Positions 28,272 to 37,081 of a DNA stretch of 63,678 nucleotides are shown here, piece by piece. Location of the stretch: assembly GCA_001516065.1 (NCBI GenBank), contig LOEV01000234.1:1-63678 (forward strand). The letters are read 5' to 3'. Under the pieces are notes generated by a model. It worked only from the letters and a program-made list of their open reading frames with translations. It searched no databases and was not told the origin of the DNA. The position numbers and the translations under genes are program-made. Positions within the stretch are counted from its first letter, which is position 1. The number at the start of each line of letters is the position of its first letter. The stretch is from Alphaproteobacteria bacterium BRH_c36. Its GTDB lineage: Bacteria > Pseudomonadota > Alphaproteobacteria > Rhizobiales > Hyphomicrobiaceae.

Positions 28272-29990
28272 ATGTTTCAGCCCCTGCCTACCGCCTCCAT
28301 GTCAGTCGGCCAGTTGTTTGCCGATTCCCGCCGCTTCATCATACCCTTCTATCAGCGCCCCTATTCCTGGACCGTGGAAGAAGCCAGCCAGCTCCTCGAA
28401 GACGTCGCGAACGCAGCCGGAATCGATGACGGGCAGGTGCTTGAGTCCGATTATTTCTTAGGCGCAATACTGCTCCTCAACATCCCGGCCCCACCCGTCG
28501 GGGAGAACGTCCCTGCTTCCCACGACTTCGAGATCGTCGACGGACAGCAGCGCCTCGTCACACTTGTGATCCTGGCCTGCGCATTGCGCGATCTCGAAGC
28601 CTCCCCCGGCACTGAACTGGCCCGACGCCTCGACGCGCTCGCGCGCCCGCAGGCGGATCCGGGCGCCTCGCGCATCGTGCTTTTGGGCGACGATTGGAAT
28701 TTCGTGAACGACTATATAGTTGCTCCTGGAGGATGCCTGCGGCCGGTGGCGCATACCGGAACGCTCGATAGCGCACAGCGGGCCATCATCGACGCCCGCA
28801 ATTGCCTGATTAGGAACCTTTCCGAGTTCACCGCCGCACAACGCGCGGCCTTGTGCAACTACATCTGCGATAGTTGCCACTTCGTCGTCGTCACCACAAC
28901 GGATATCGACCGCGCGCACCGCATATTCATGGTCCTCAACGATCGTGGCCGCCCGCTGCAGAAGAAGGACATTCTGAAAGCCGAGATCCTGCGATCAGTC
29001 GAACCCGAATATCGCGATCAGGCGTTCGCCCTCTGGCGTGACGTCGAAGCGCGCTTGGGCGACCAGATGGAAGCCTTTCTGAGCCACCTCCGCTCTGCCG
29101 CCGGCTATCACCGCCTGCAGGTCATCGCCGGGGTTCGCCGCATCGTCAGGGAATCTGGCAGCGCGCGCGGCTTCCTGCTGGACGTGTTCCGCCCGCTGGC
29201 CGATGCCTACGCCATGATCCTGTCGGCAAGGGACGCTGAAGCCGATATTCCCGCTGAACTGCGTCGCGTCCTTGTCGGACTGACCCGGCTCAGTGGTTCC
29301 GAATGGGTGCCCGCCGCGCTGCGTGTCCTTGGGCGCGATCTTCGCCCGGCGCAGGCAAGCGAGTATCTCGAGGAAATCGAGCGCGCCGCCTTTCTGATGC
29401 GCCTCGTCTGCCTCGGCTCTGGCAAGCGCCAGACGCGCTTTGCGAAAATCACCAGCCTGCTGTCGCAGCCCGATCTGCCTGCGCTCGAAAGTCTCTACGA
29501 ACCGACGCGCGAAGAGCAGCGATCGATATCCTTCAATTTGCGCGATTTGCATGCCCGCAATGTTCAGGCCTGCAAGGGACTCTTGTTGCGCCTCAACGAC
29601 GAACTCCAGCCCGAGGCGCTTTTCGCCAGTCCCACGGACTATACGATTGAGCACGTTTTACCGCAGCGCCCCAAGGCGTCGAGCCTTTGGCGCCAGTGGT
29701 TTTCCGACACCGAAGAGCGCATGGCGCTGACAGCCAGCTTTGGCAATCTCGTCCTTGTCAGCCACGAGCACAACGACGGTGCCGGCAACGACGAGTATCA
29801 TCGCAAGAAGCAGGTCTATGCCAAGCCGACGTCGCGCCAGCTGCAACTGGCGATCACAAGTGAATTTCTATCGAGTGAAGAGTGGCGGCCGGAGCATATC
29901 CGCGAGCGCGAAGCCGCCCTCTTTGCGCTGTTGAACAAGATCTGGCGTCTTGAACTGGAGCCCGCAAGTATCGATGAGGCCGTCGCTTGA
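28272..29990 (+). CDS. DUF262-DUF1524 protein, GmrSD-like (first of a tandem pair)
   Basis: 572 residues. The N-terminal DUF262 domain shows IPFYQRPYSW and the nucleotidase-like DGQQR motif (residues 90-94). A helical middle follows (about 250-400). The C-terminal DUF1524 His-Me-finger nuclease region has IEHVLPQ (His461) followed by FGNLVLVSHEHN and YHRKKQVY. The same domain pair occurs in GmrSD, a type IV restriction enzyme cutting DNA with glucosylated hydroxymethylcytosine, and in related phage-defence nucleases. GGAG seven bases ahead of the ATG supports the start. The paralogue follows after 97 bases. A defence role is inference. Confidence 0.88.
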   Translation: MFQPLPTASMSVGQLFADSRRFIIPFYQRPYSWTVEEASQLLEDVANAAGIDDGQVLESDYFLGAILLLNIPAPPVGENVPASHDFEIVDGQQRLVTLVILACALRDLEASPGTELARRLDALARPQADPGASRIVLLGDDWNFVNDYIVAPGGCLRPVAHTGTLDSAQRAIIDARNCLIRNLSEFTAAQRAALCNYICDSCHFVVVTTTDIDRAHRIFMVLNDRGRPLQKKDILKAEILRSVEPEYRDQAFALWRDVEARLGDQMEAFLSHLRSAAGYHRLQVIAGVRRIVRESGSARGFLLDVFRPLADAYAMILSARDAEADIPAELRRVLVGLTRLSGSEWVPAALRVLGRDLRPAQASEYLEEIERAAFLMRLVCLGSGKRQTRFAKITSLLSQPDLPALESLYEPTREEQRSISFNLRDLHARNVQACKGLLLRLNDELQPEALFASPTDYTIEHVLPQRPKASSLWRQWFSDTEERMALTASFGNLVLVSHEHNDGAGNDEYHRKKQVYAKPTSRQLQLAITSEFLSSEEWRPEHIREREAALFALLNKIWRLELEPASIDEAVA

Positions 29991-30087
29991 ACCGGCGTTG
30001 GCGGCTTGAGGTAATCAGGTTTCTTGACTCCGCCCTCCCCATCCGACTTCTTTGCACGACAAGTTTGCATTCACCAAACCGGCTACC

Positions 30088-31974
30088 ATGACAAGTGCAT
30101 TGGGTTGCGACGACGTCGCTGTCGGCGATCTGCTCAGCGGCCAGAACCATTACGAGATCCCTGCTTTTCAGCGCGACTACTCCTGGGGGGAGACCGAAGC
30201 CCAGCGGCTCTATGACGACATAATCACGGCCTGCGAGACGGCCCGGCAATCGGAAGAAACGCTGCCGTTCTTTCTTGGCACGATGCTGTTTGTGGGACCC
30301 GACGAGCCGCAATCGAGCAGCCGCAGCGCACTGGTGATTGACGGCCAGCAGCGTCTCATCACTCTGACCATCCTGATCGCCGTGCTGCGCGACCTCGTCG
30401 CCGAGCCGGAGGCTGTCACGCTACAAGCCCGGATCGCGCTACAACTCGACACGTTGCACGTGCGCCCACGCCAGGTCGACTCCCACTTCCTGGAACATGC
30501 CGTTCAGCGCCCAGGCGCGACCCGCTTGCCTCGTGGCAAGTCCGACCTGAAGCCGGAAAACGAACCGCAGCGGCGCATGGAGGCGGTCCGCGCCTTGTTT
30601 GCCAATCACATTAAGGCGCTCGAACAGGAACGAAGTTGCGCGATCGCGCGCTTCCTTCTCGAACAATGCCGCGTCCTGCGCATCTGGGCCCCCGATATAG
30701 ACTACGCCTACCGCCTCTTTCTTTCGATCAACAAGCCCGGCCTGCCCCTCAGCGACGAGGATATAGTCCTCGCCGAAGTCATCGGTCCACTGGCGGTGGA
30801 TCAGCGCCGCCGCTACGACACGATCATCGCCCAGATGTCTCGCTATCGCGAACCGCAGCCGAAAGGACGCCGCCAGGACAAGACGTTCTTCACGCATTTG
30901 GCTGTTGCCCGAAGGTGGACGAGAAGCGACCGCATGATCAGCCTGTTGCGACGTGTCGTGGCCCGTGAAGGCGGCCCGCGGCGGTTCGCGGAAACCGTGT
31001 TCGAACCGATGGCGCAGGCCTATTTGGCGACGCGCGGTGAGGGGCCGCGGTCCGCCGGGTCTGAAGGGGTATACGAGGCGATCGACAAATTGCGGGTTTT
31101 GGAGCGGTTCTGTTGCAGCGAGTGGGTCGCCCCGGCGATGATGGCGCTGGTCCGCCTCAGGGACGACGACGAGAAACTTCTGGCTTATCTTCGTGCACTC
31201 GACAGGTTTGCGATTCTGCTGGCGTTGACGCGGGCCACCGCCGAAGACCGCCGCACCGCCTACCGTCCGATTATCGACCTTATCTGGGACAGCGAGGTGT
31301 TTCCCGATCCAGTAGAACTGTTTGCCCTCGACGAACAGCGCCAGGCCGCAGGGGTTCGCCGGATTGCGCTGAAGCTGAAAGAGTCCGCGAACGGTGCCGA
31401 CAAGGCAGTCCTGATTCGCCTCGACGCGCACTTGTCGGGGCGCCCTTTGTCAGCCTACCTCGACCTCGTCGACAAGAGGTTTGTGGGCGAGGATATGCTA
31501 ACCCTCGAACATATCGTGCCGATCGGCGACACGCTGGCGAAGACGAGCAGTTGGTGCCCGGAGTTCTCTCCCATCCGTTACCGCAAGGCTATGGCTAATT
31601 CCATCGCCAACCTCGTTCTCCTGGAGGCAAGCCGTAACAAGGCGGCAGGCCAACTCGGCTTCGCTGCCAAGAAGAAGACCTACTTCCCCGTTGACGACGC
31701 CCACGCACTGTATCTCACCGATCAGATCCGTGCCTCCAGTGACTGGAACCGCGAAACGCTGCAGAGCCGTTACCGAATTATGATGGCGGCAGCCCTTGAG
31801 CTGTGGGGCTTTTCGGGCCCGATCCCGGACTTGCCCGCCCCACCCGGAGAAATCGGCAGTGAACTGTCCAAGGGCGGTGATCGAACGCCAGGAGGTGAGC
31901 CTGAGAGTTCCTTCAAACATATGCGTCGCCGGCCGCGGGCCATCCCCAACAAGGACACCGGCGAACCGGGTTGA
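30088..31974 (+). CDS. DUF262-DUF1524 protein, GmrSD-like (second of a tandem pair)
   Basis: 628 residues. IPAFQRDYSWG and DGQQR (residues 85-89) mark DUF262. The C-terminal DUF1524 part has LEHIVPIGD (His475) followed by SIANLVLLEASRNKAAG and KKKTYF, the full His...Asn...Lys nuclease pattern. A Pro/Gly-rich tail of about 60 residues follows. It resembles the preceding protein in layout but only weakly in sequence, so the pair is not a recent duplication. The start is uncertain: ATG 30088 gives a good DUF262 start; a TTG at 30052 would add 12 residues; neither has a clear ribosome site. Confidence 0.87.
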   Translation: MTSALGCDDVAVGDLLSGQNHYEIPAFQRDYSWGETEAQRLYDDIITACETARQSEETLPFFLGTMLFVGPDEPQSSSRSALVIDGQQRLITLTILIAVLRDLVAEPEAVTLQARIALQLDTLHVRPRQVDSHFLEHAVQRPGATRLPRGKSDLKPENEPQRRMEAVRALFANHIKALEQERSCAIARFLLEQCRVLRIWAPDIDYAYRLFLSINKPGLPLSDEDIVLAEVIGPLAVDQRRRYDTIIAQMSRYREPQPKGRRQDKTFFTHLAVARRWTRSDRMISLLRRVVAREGGPRRFAETVFEPMAQAYLATRGEGPRSAGSEGVYEAIDKLRVLERFCCSEWVAPAMMALVRLRDDDEKLLAYLRALDRFAILLALTRATAEDRRTAYRPIIDLIWDSEVFPDPVELFALDEQRQAAGVRRIALKLKESANGADKAVLIRLDAHLSGRPLSAYLDLVDKRFVGEDMLTLEHIVPIGDTLAKTSSWCPEFSPIRYRKAMANSIANLVLLEASRNKAAGQLGFAAKKKTYFPVDDAHALYLTDQIRASSDWNRETLQSRYRIMMAAALELWGFSGPIPDLPAPPGEIGSELSKGGDRTPGGEPESSFKHMRRRPRAIPNKDTGEPG

Positions 31975-32166
31975 ATCCGAAGCGGTACAGGCCATCGGCC
32001 GATACAGGTGCGTTAATCATCCCCGTGCCAGGCAATGCCGACTCGCAATCGAAAGATTGCCAGCCCCTCGCCTGCGCAGTAGCGTTGCGGGCCACAAACG
32101 ACGACCACGAGCGCGCGTTTTTTCCGGGATTGGTACGGCGTCGCACTCATAACCGGCCCGAATTGA

Positions 32167-35100
32167 ATGTTCGACGGCACCACGATTATTATCATAGCGC
32201 TGGGTTATGTCAGCGCTCTATTCGTGCTGGCGTGGCTCGGCGACCGCATGTTGACGGTTTCCAGCACCATGGGGCGGCCGTTGATTTATGCGCTGTCGCT
32301 GGCGACCTACTGCACCTCGTGGACGTTCTTTGGCAGTGTCGGTCTGGCCGCCGGGACCGGCTTCGACTTCGTTCCCGTTTACCTCGGGCCGATCCTGATG
32401 TTCACGGTCGGCCTGCCGCTCCTTTCACGCATCGTGCGTCTTGCCAAAGGCCAGAATTCGTCTTCCGTTGCCGACTTCCTCGCCGCCCGCTATGGCAAGA
32501 GCCAAGCCGTCGCGGCGCTGGTGACGCTCGTCACAGTGGTCGGCGTTCTGCCCTATCTCGCCTTGCAGCTAAAGGCCGTGTCCGCCTCGATCGAGGTCAT
32601 TCTTGGCGGCGGCCAACTCGTCCCCATTGAGCTGCCGCGCATCGGCTTCGCCGATACCGCTTTTCTAATAACGATTGCGATGATCGTCTTCGCCATCCTG
32701 TTCGGCACGCGCCACGTCGACGCGACCGAGCACCAGGAGGGTCTGATGCTGGCCGTTGCCGCTGAATCGCTGGTCAAGCTGATGGCGTTCCTTGCGGTGG
32801 GCATCTTCATCGTCATGACCTGGAACGGCGGACCGCAGGGCCTCTACCAGCAGGTTCAGGCGACCCCGCCGGTGGCCGAACTCTTCTCCCAGCCCTTCCA
32901 TGGCGGCACCTGGCTGACGGTCACCTTCCTGAGCTTCGTTTGCGCGATCCTGCTTCCCCGCCAGTTCCATGTCGCCGTCGTCGAGAACAATTCGCAGGAT
33001 GAACTGCGTCGCGCGGCCTGGATTTTTCCCCTCTATCTGGTGCTGATCAACCTGCTGGTCGTGCCGATTGCGGCAGCAGGCTTGCTAGCCTTCGCCGACG
33101 GCAGTGTCGCTCCGGACATGTTCGTCATGAAGCTACCGGTCGATTCAGGTGTCGAGTGGGTGTCGATGACCGCCTTCATCGGCGGTCTGTCGGCTGCGAC
33201 CGCCATGGTTATCGTTGAATCCATCGCGCTTGCCATCATGGTGTCGAATGGGGTCGTCGTACCGTTGATCCTGCGCAACCGCGTCGCCGATTACGTCGCC
33301 CAGGAGGACATGGCCGGTCTGCTTTTGATGATCCGGCGGGTCGCGATCATCGTCGTCATGCTGCTGGCCTACGGTGTCTTCGCAGCGCTCGGCGACGCGC
33401 AGATCCTCTCCACGATCGGCCTCATTTCATTTGCCGCGATTGCCCAGCTTGCCCCGGCATTCTTCCTTGGCCTGTTTTGGAAACAAGGCAACGCCAGGGG
33501 TGCGCTCGCCGGGCTGGCGGTCGGCTTCGCCATCTGGTCCTACACGCTGCTTCTGCCGTGGATCGTGAAAGCCGGCTGGATTCCCAATGATATCCTTCTC
33601 AACGGTCCGCTCGGCTTGAGAATGCTGCGGCCCGAGGAGCTCTTTTATCTGAACTTCGAACCGCTGACCCATGGGGTGCTCTGGAGCGTCTGCCTCAATA
33701 TGGCGACATACATCGCCGTCTCCATATTCCACACGCCGGCCCCAATCGAGCGCCTGCAGGCGCACGCCTTCGTCGATGACGATCGCCGGCCGCCGCTGCC
33801 CCAGCCGACCTTCCGGCTGTGGCGCTCCTCCATCACCGTCAACGACATGCAGGAAACGGTCGCTCGCTATCTCGGCCGCGAGCGTGCGGAACGGTCTTTT
33901 CACGAGTATGCGGCAAGCCGTGGGATCGTACTCAGGCCCGATGGCGAGGCAGACCTGCAACTTGTGCGATTCGCAGAGCATCTACTTGCGAGTTCGATTG
34001 GCGCGGCGTCCTCCCGGCTGGTGCTTTCCTTGTTGCTGCGCCGTGAGAACATGACCGGCAAGAACGCCATGCAGCTGCTCGATGACGCCTCCGAGGCGCT
34101 GCAGTATAATCGGGATCTCCTGCAGTCGGCACTCGATCAGGTGCGCCACGGCCTCAGCGTCTTCGACAAGGACATGCGGCTCATCTGCTGGAATCGGCAG
34201 TTCCGCATGATCCTCGGTCTGCCCCCCGAACTGGCGCGCGTCGGTGCGCCGCTCGACCGTATCCTTCGTGCGCAGGCAGAACGCGGCGACTTCGGACCCG
34301 GCGATACCGAGGAGCAGGTCGCCGACCGTCTCCTGCGCCTGGCGGTCACCAAGGAGACCTTCCAGGAGCAGTTAGCCGGTGAACGCATCATCGAAGTGCG
34401 CACCAGCCCGATGCCCCAGGGCGGCATCGTGACCACTTTCTCCGATATCACCGATCGCGTCGCCGCCGCCTCCGCCCTGGCGCGCGCCAACGAAAACCTT
34501 GAGCGCCGCGTGCGCGAGCGGACCGCCGAACTGCTTGACCTCAACGCCGCTCTTGAACAAGCCAAATCCAAGGCCGATGAAGCCAATCTCGACAAAACCC
34601 GCTTCCTCGCCGCCGCCAGCCACGACGTCCTGCAGCCGCTAAACGCCGCGCGTCTTTACGCGACGAGCCTGATGGAGCGACCGCTCGATGGCGCTTCATC
34701 GAATCTTATCCGCAATGTCGATGCGTCCTTGAACGCTGTGGAAGAAATCTTTTCCGCTCTGATCGACATCTCGCGGATGGATGCGGGACGGCTAACCTTC
34801 GACATAGAACCTGTCTCGCTGGCCGAGCTGTTCGAAAACCTGCACGTCGACTTTGCCCCAGCCGCCCGCGAAAAAGGTCTCGATCTCAGAATCGTGCCGA
34901 CATCGCTTTGGGTTCATTCCGACCGCCGGCTGTTGCGCCGCGTTTTGCAGAACTTCGTCTCCAACGCCATCAAGTACACCCGCTCCGGACGGGTCCTTCT
35001 CGGCGCTCGCCGCAAAGGCGGATCGGTCGCGATCGAGGTCTTCGACACGGGTCCAGGCATCCCCGAAGACAAGCGCGAGTTTATCTTCCGCGAGTTCCAG

Positions 35101-35688
35101 CGCCTCGAAGGCGCCGGCAGCACCGTCAGCGGTCTCGGCCTTGGGTTGTCGATCGTCGAACGCATCTGCCGCATTCTCGATCACCCGATCGGCCTCGTCT
35201 CAGAGGCCGGGCGCGGTTCCGCGTTCTCCATTCTTGCACCCCTTGCCGAAGCCCGTCCGCGTGCTGCAAGCGCTTTGGCGCCACGTCCGCAGATCGGCAC
35301 CCTCGAAGGCATCAGAATTATCTGCATCGATAACGAGCCCGCAATCCTGGCAGGTATGCAGTCACTGCTGACCGGATGGAATTGCAACGTACGCACGGCG
35401 GCGAGCACCGCTGAAGCACTGCGCAAGTTCAGCGCGGGCGGACCGATCGATATAATACTGGCCGACTATCACCTCGACCTCGGCACCGGCCTCGATGCAA
35501 TTCACGCCTTGCGAAAGGCAGCCGCAGTACCGCTGCCCGCAATCGTCATCACTGCTGACCATACGCCCGAAGTCGAACGGCTGATCCGGGATTCGGATGT
35601 GGGCCTCCTGCGCAAGCCGCTCAAGGCAGCGGCCCTGCGCGCACTGATGACGCGTTTCCTGCACAGCCGCCGCGCCGCCGCCGAGTAA
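32167..35688 (+). CDS. Permease-sensor hybrid histidine kinase (SSS-STAC-PAS-HK-REC), CrbS/MxtR type
   Basis: 1173 residues. Residues 1-520 form a sodium/solute symporter fold of about 13 helices. Next come a STAC-like helical linker (about 557-640), a PAS domain (about 650-775), a coiled coil (VRERTAELLDLNAALEQAKS), a HisKA box with phospho-acceptor His819 in AAASHDVLQPLNA, an ATPase domain (FVSNAIKYTRSG, DTGPGIP) and a receiver (about 1047-1165) with Asp1100. Proteins of this architecture (CrbS in Vibrio, MxtR in Pseudomonas) control acetate/short-chain carboxylate use with a LuxR-type regulator. That regulator lies convergently 103 bases away. The substrate sensed is inferred. Confidence 0.93.
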   Translation: MFDGTTIIIIALGYVSALFVLAWLGDRMLTVSSTMGRPLIYALSLATYCTSWTFFGSVGLAAGTGFDFVPVYLGPILMFTVGLPLLSRIVRLAKGQNSSSVADFLAARYGKSQAVAALVTLVTVVGVLPYLALQLKAVSASIEVILGGGQLVPIELPRIGFADTAFLITIAMIVFAILFGTRHVDATEHQEGLMLAVAAESLVKLMAFLAVGIFIVMTWNGGPQGLYQQVQATPPVAELFSQPFHGGTWLTVTFLSFVCAILLPRQFHVAVVENNSQDELRRAAWIFPLYLVLINLLVVPIAAAGLLAFADGSVAPDMFVMKLPVDSGVEWVSMTAFIGGLSAATAMVIVESIALAIMVSNGVVVPLILRNRVADYVAQEDMAGLLLMIRRVAIIVVMLLAYGVFAALGDAQILSTIGLISFAAIAQLAPAFFLGLFWKQGNARGALAGLAVGFAIWSYTLLLPWIVKAGWIPNDILLNGPLGLRMLRPEELFYLNFEPLTHGVLWSVCLNMATYIAVSIFHTPAPIERLQAHAFVDDDRRPPLPQPTFRLWRSSITVNDMQETVARYLGRERAERSFHEYAASRGIVLRPDGEADLQLVRFAEHLLASSIGAASSRLVLSLLLRRENMTGKNAMQLLDDASEALQYNRDLLQSALDQVRHGLSVFDKDMRLICWNRQFRMILGLPPELARVGAPLDRILRAQAERGDFGPGDTEEQVADRLLRLAVTKETFQEQLAGERIIEVRTSPMPQGGIVTTFSDITDRVAAASALARANENLERRVRERTAELLDLNAALEQAKSKADEANLDKTRFLAAASHDVLQPLNAARLYATSLMERPLDGASSNLIRNVDASLNAVEEIFSALIDISRMDAGRLTFDIEPVSLAELFENLHVDFAPAAREKGLDLRIVPTSLWVHSDRRLLRRVLQNFVSNAIKYTRSGRVLLGARRKGGSVAIEVFDTGPGIPEDKREFIFREFQRLEGAGSTVSGLGLGLSIVERICRILDHPIGLVSEAGRGSAFSILAPLAEARPRAASALAPRPQIGTLEGIRIICIDNEPAILAGMQSLLTGWNCNVRTAASTAEALRKFSAGGPIDIILADYHLDLGTGLDAIHALRKAAAVPLPAIVITADHTPEVERLIRDSDVGLLRKPLKAAALRALMTRFLHSRRAAAE

Positions 35689-35711
35689 CGCGGGAGCTGC
35701 GGCTGCAGGAC

Positions 35712-35754
35712 GGCAATTGCCCCCGGACCTGAATTGATCCCGGACCGAATTGCC
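35712..35754. repeat. Inverted repeat between convergent kinase and regulator genes
   Basis: Arms GGCAATT (35712-35718) and AATTGCC (35748-35754) are perfect. The interior has two copies of CCCGGACC...GAATTG. There is no U-tract on either side, so it is not a standard terminator. It may slow both converging transcripts. Confidence 0.45.
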
Positions 35755-35791
35755 AATGAGTCAACTGCGAAGGACTGTACTGTCGTCCGAT

Positions 35792-36448
35792 CTAATTCGC
35801 CGCGCTTTGCCAGTCGCGATTGTCGATTCTGCTGATCGCGATGACCGCCTGGGTGCGGCTGTCCACACCGAGCTTCTGCAGAATTGCAGAGACGTGCGCC
35901 TTGATGGTGGCTTCCGAAACCGAAAGCTTGTAGGCGATCTGCTTATTCAACAGTCCCTCCCCAAGCATCATCAGGACACGCACCTGTTGCGGTGTCAGCG
36001 AAGAAAGGCGCCCCAGCATGTCGGAGGTCTCTTCGTCGAGTTCGCCACTCAAGTTGACGTCGGGCGGCGTCCACACCTCGCCGCCGAGCACTTTCGCGAC
36101 CGCCTCGCGGATCTGCTCAATGGGCTGCGACTTCGGAATATATCCGGAAGCGCCGAACTCGATGCAGCGCCTGATGGTGCCGGGATCCTCGTTCGCCGAA
36201 CAGACCACGACGGGGATTTCGGGGTATTGCGCCCTGAGGAACATCAGGCCTGACAACCCCTGCACCCCCGGCATGTTCAAGTCGAGCAGCACGAGATCGA
36301 CGTCCCTCGACAGGCCAAGCTGCTCGTTCAGCTGATCGAGCGAGCCGGCCTCCTGGAATGTAGCGTCCATGGAGGCACTTAGGGCCTGATTCAGGGCACC
36401 GCGGAAGAGTGGATGGTCATCCACGATGGTGATGCGGTATTCCGCCAT
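35792..36448 (-). CDS. LuxR-type response regulator (CrbR/ErdR-like)
   Basis: 218 residues. The receiver domain (about 5-120) has the acidic pair Asp10-Asp11 and phospho-acceptor Asp56 in LLDLNMPG, with Lys in IPKSQP. The C-terminal LuxR helix-turn-helix reads LTPQQVRVLMMLGEGLLNKQ then IAYKLSVSEATIKAHVSAIL. It is the probable partner of the permease-kinase with which it converges. Regulators of this group switch on acetyl-CoA synthetase and acetate permease genes. It is divergent from the DUF4212-symporter pair (299-base gap), so it may control that promoter directly. Confidence 0.92.
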   Translation of the reverse strand: MAEYRITIVDDHPLFRGALNQALSASMDATFQEAGSLDQLNEQLGLSRDVDLVLLDLNMPGVQGLSGLMFLRAQYPEIPVVVCSANEDPGTIRRCIEFGASGYIPKSQPIEQIREAVAKVLGGEVWTPPDVNLSGELDEETSDMLGRLSSLTPQQVRVLMMLGEGLLNKQIAYKLSVSEATIKAHVSAILQKLGVDSRTQAVIAISRIDNRDWQSAAN

Positions 36449-36747
36449 GCCACGCCTCCCTGGCTTTGGCTGTTGCGTGTTTGTTCGTTGACCTCCGGCC
36501 GCGATGAAGACCAGCAGGTGGAATCGCCCTCAGCCAACGTCAAATCGGATGCTGCTCTGGGTCGACGGCAGGAAGACAGCGTCGTAGAACCGACATAGAT
36601 CATGAATTAAGCAACAAGCCGGGTCTCGTGGCAAGTTTGCGATTCCCACGCGATCCATTATCCATGAATGCACATGTGGGCAAACACGCAGGCACTAACC
36701 CCGACCGGCAATTTCTGATATTTGTCGGTTATATCTGGAGCAAGTCG

Positions 36748-37008
36748 ATGATCGAACGCAAGGAACGAAAGCCTTACTGGCGCCACACGAAATGGCAGAT
36801 GCTGGCCAGCCTCATTCCGTTCCTGATCGTTCTGATCGTTCTCCCGCTATATGCCGACGGCCTCAACCACAACAAGTTTCTCGGTTTCCCTCTGGGTTAT
36901 CTCCTGGCCGCCCACGGCCTATTCCTGATCGCGCTCATTACGCTCAGCAGTTTCGTCAACCGGCAGGACGCCATAGACCACTGGCACGGTGCCCACGAGG
37001 ACAACTGA
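36748..37008 (+). CDS. DUF4212 small symporter subunit (first pair)
   Basis: 86 residues with two membrane helices (LIPFLIVLIVLPLYADGL and PLGYLLAAHGLFLIALITLS). The soluble ends are charged: RKERKPYWRHTKWQ at the start and DAIDHWHGAHEDN at the end. DUF4212 proteins are encoded directly before a large SSS symporter and are regarded as its small subunit. ATG 36748 has GGAG seven bases upstream; longer frames from 36628 lack support. The symporter begins 73 bases downstream. Confidence 0.88.
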   Translation: MIERKERKPYWRHTKWQMLASLIPFLIVLIVLPLYADGLNHNKFLGFPLGYLLAAHGLFLIALITLSSFVNRQDAIDHWHGAHEDN

Positions 37009-37081
37009 CGCGGCGGTGCCGGCAGGCTTCCGCGCCTGACCGGGTTCCGGGACGAAGGCCAGAACGAGGGACTAGGACCAG

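Noticed and set aside
28272-31974. A broader defence island around the GmrSD-like pair
   Set aside because: Both flanks (pyrD/DUF952 and the permease-kinase) are ordinary chromosomal genes; no other defence, integrase or tRNA signals were seen.
36696-36729. CCGAC...GTCGG inverted repeat before the DUF4212 gene as the regulator's operator
   Set aside because: Only five-base arms with a long gap; too weak to call without binding data.
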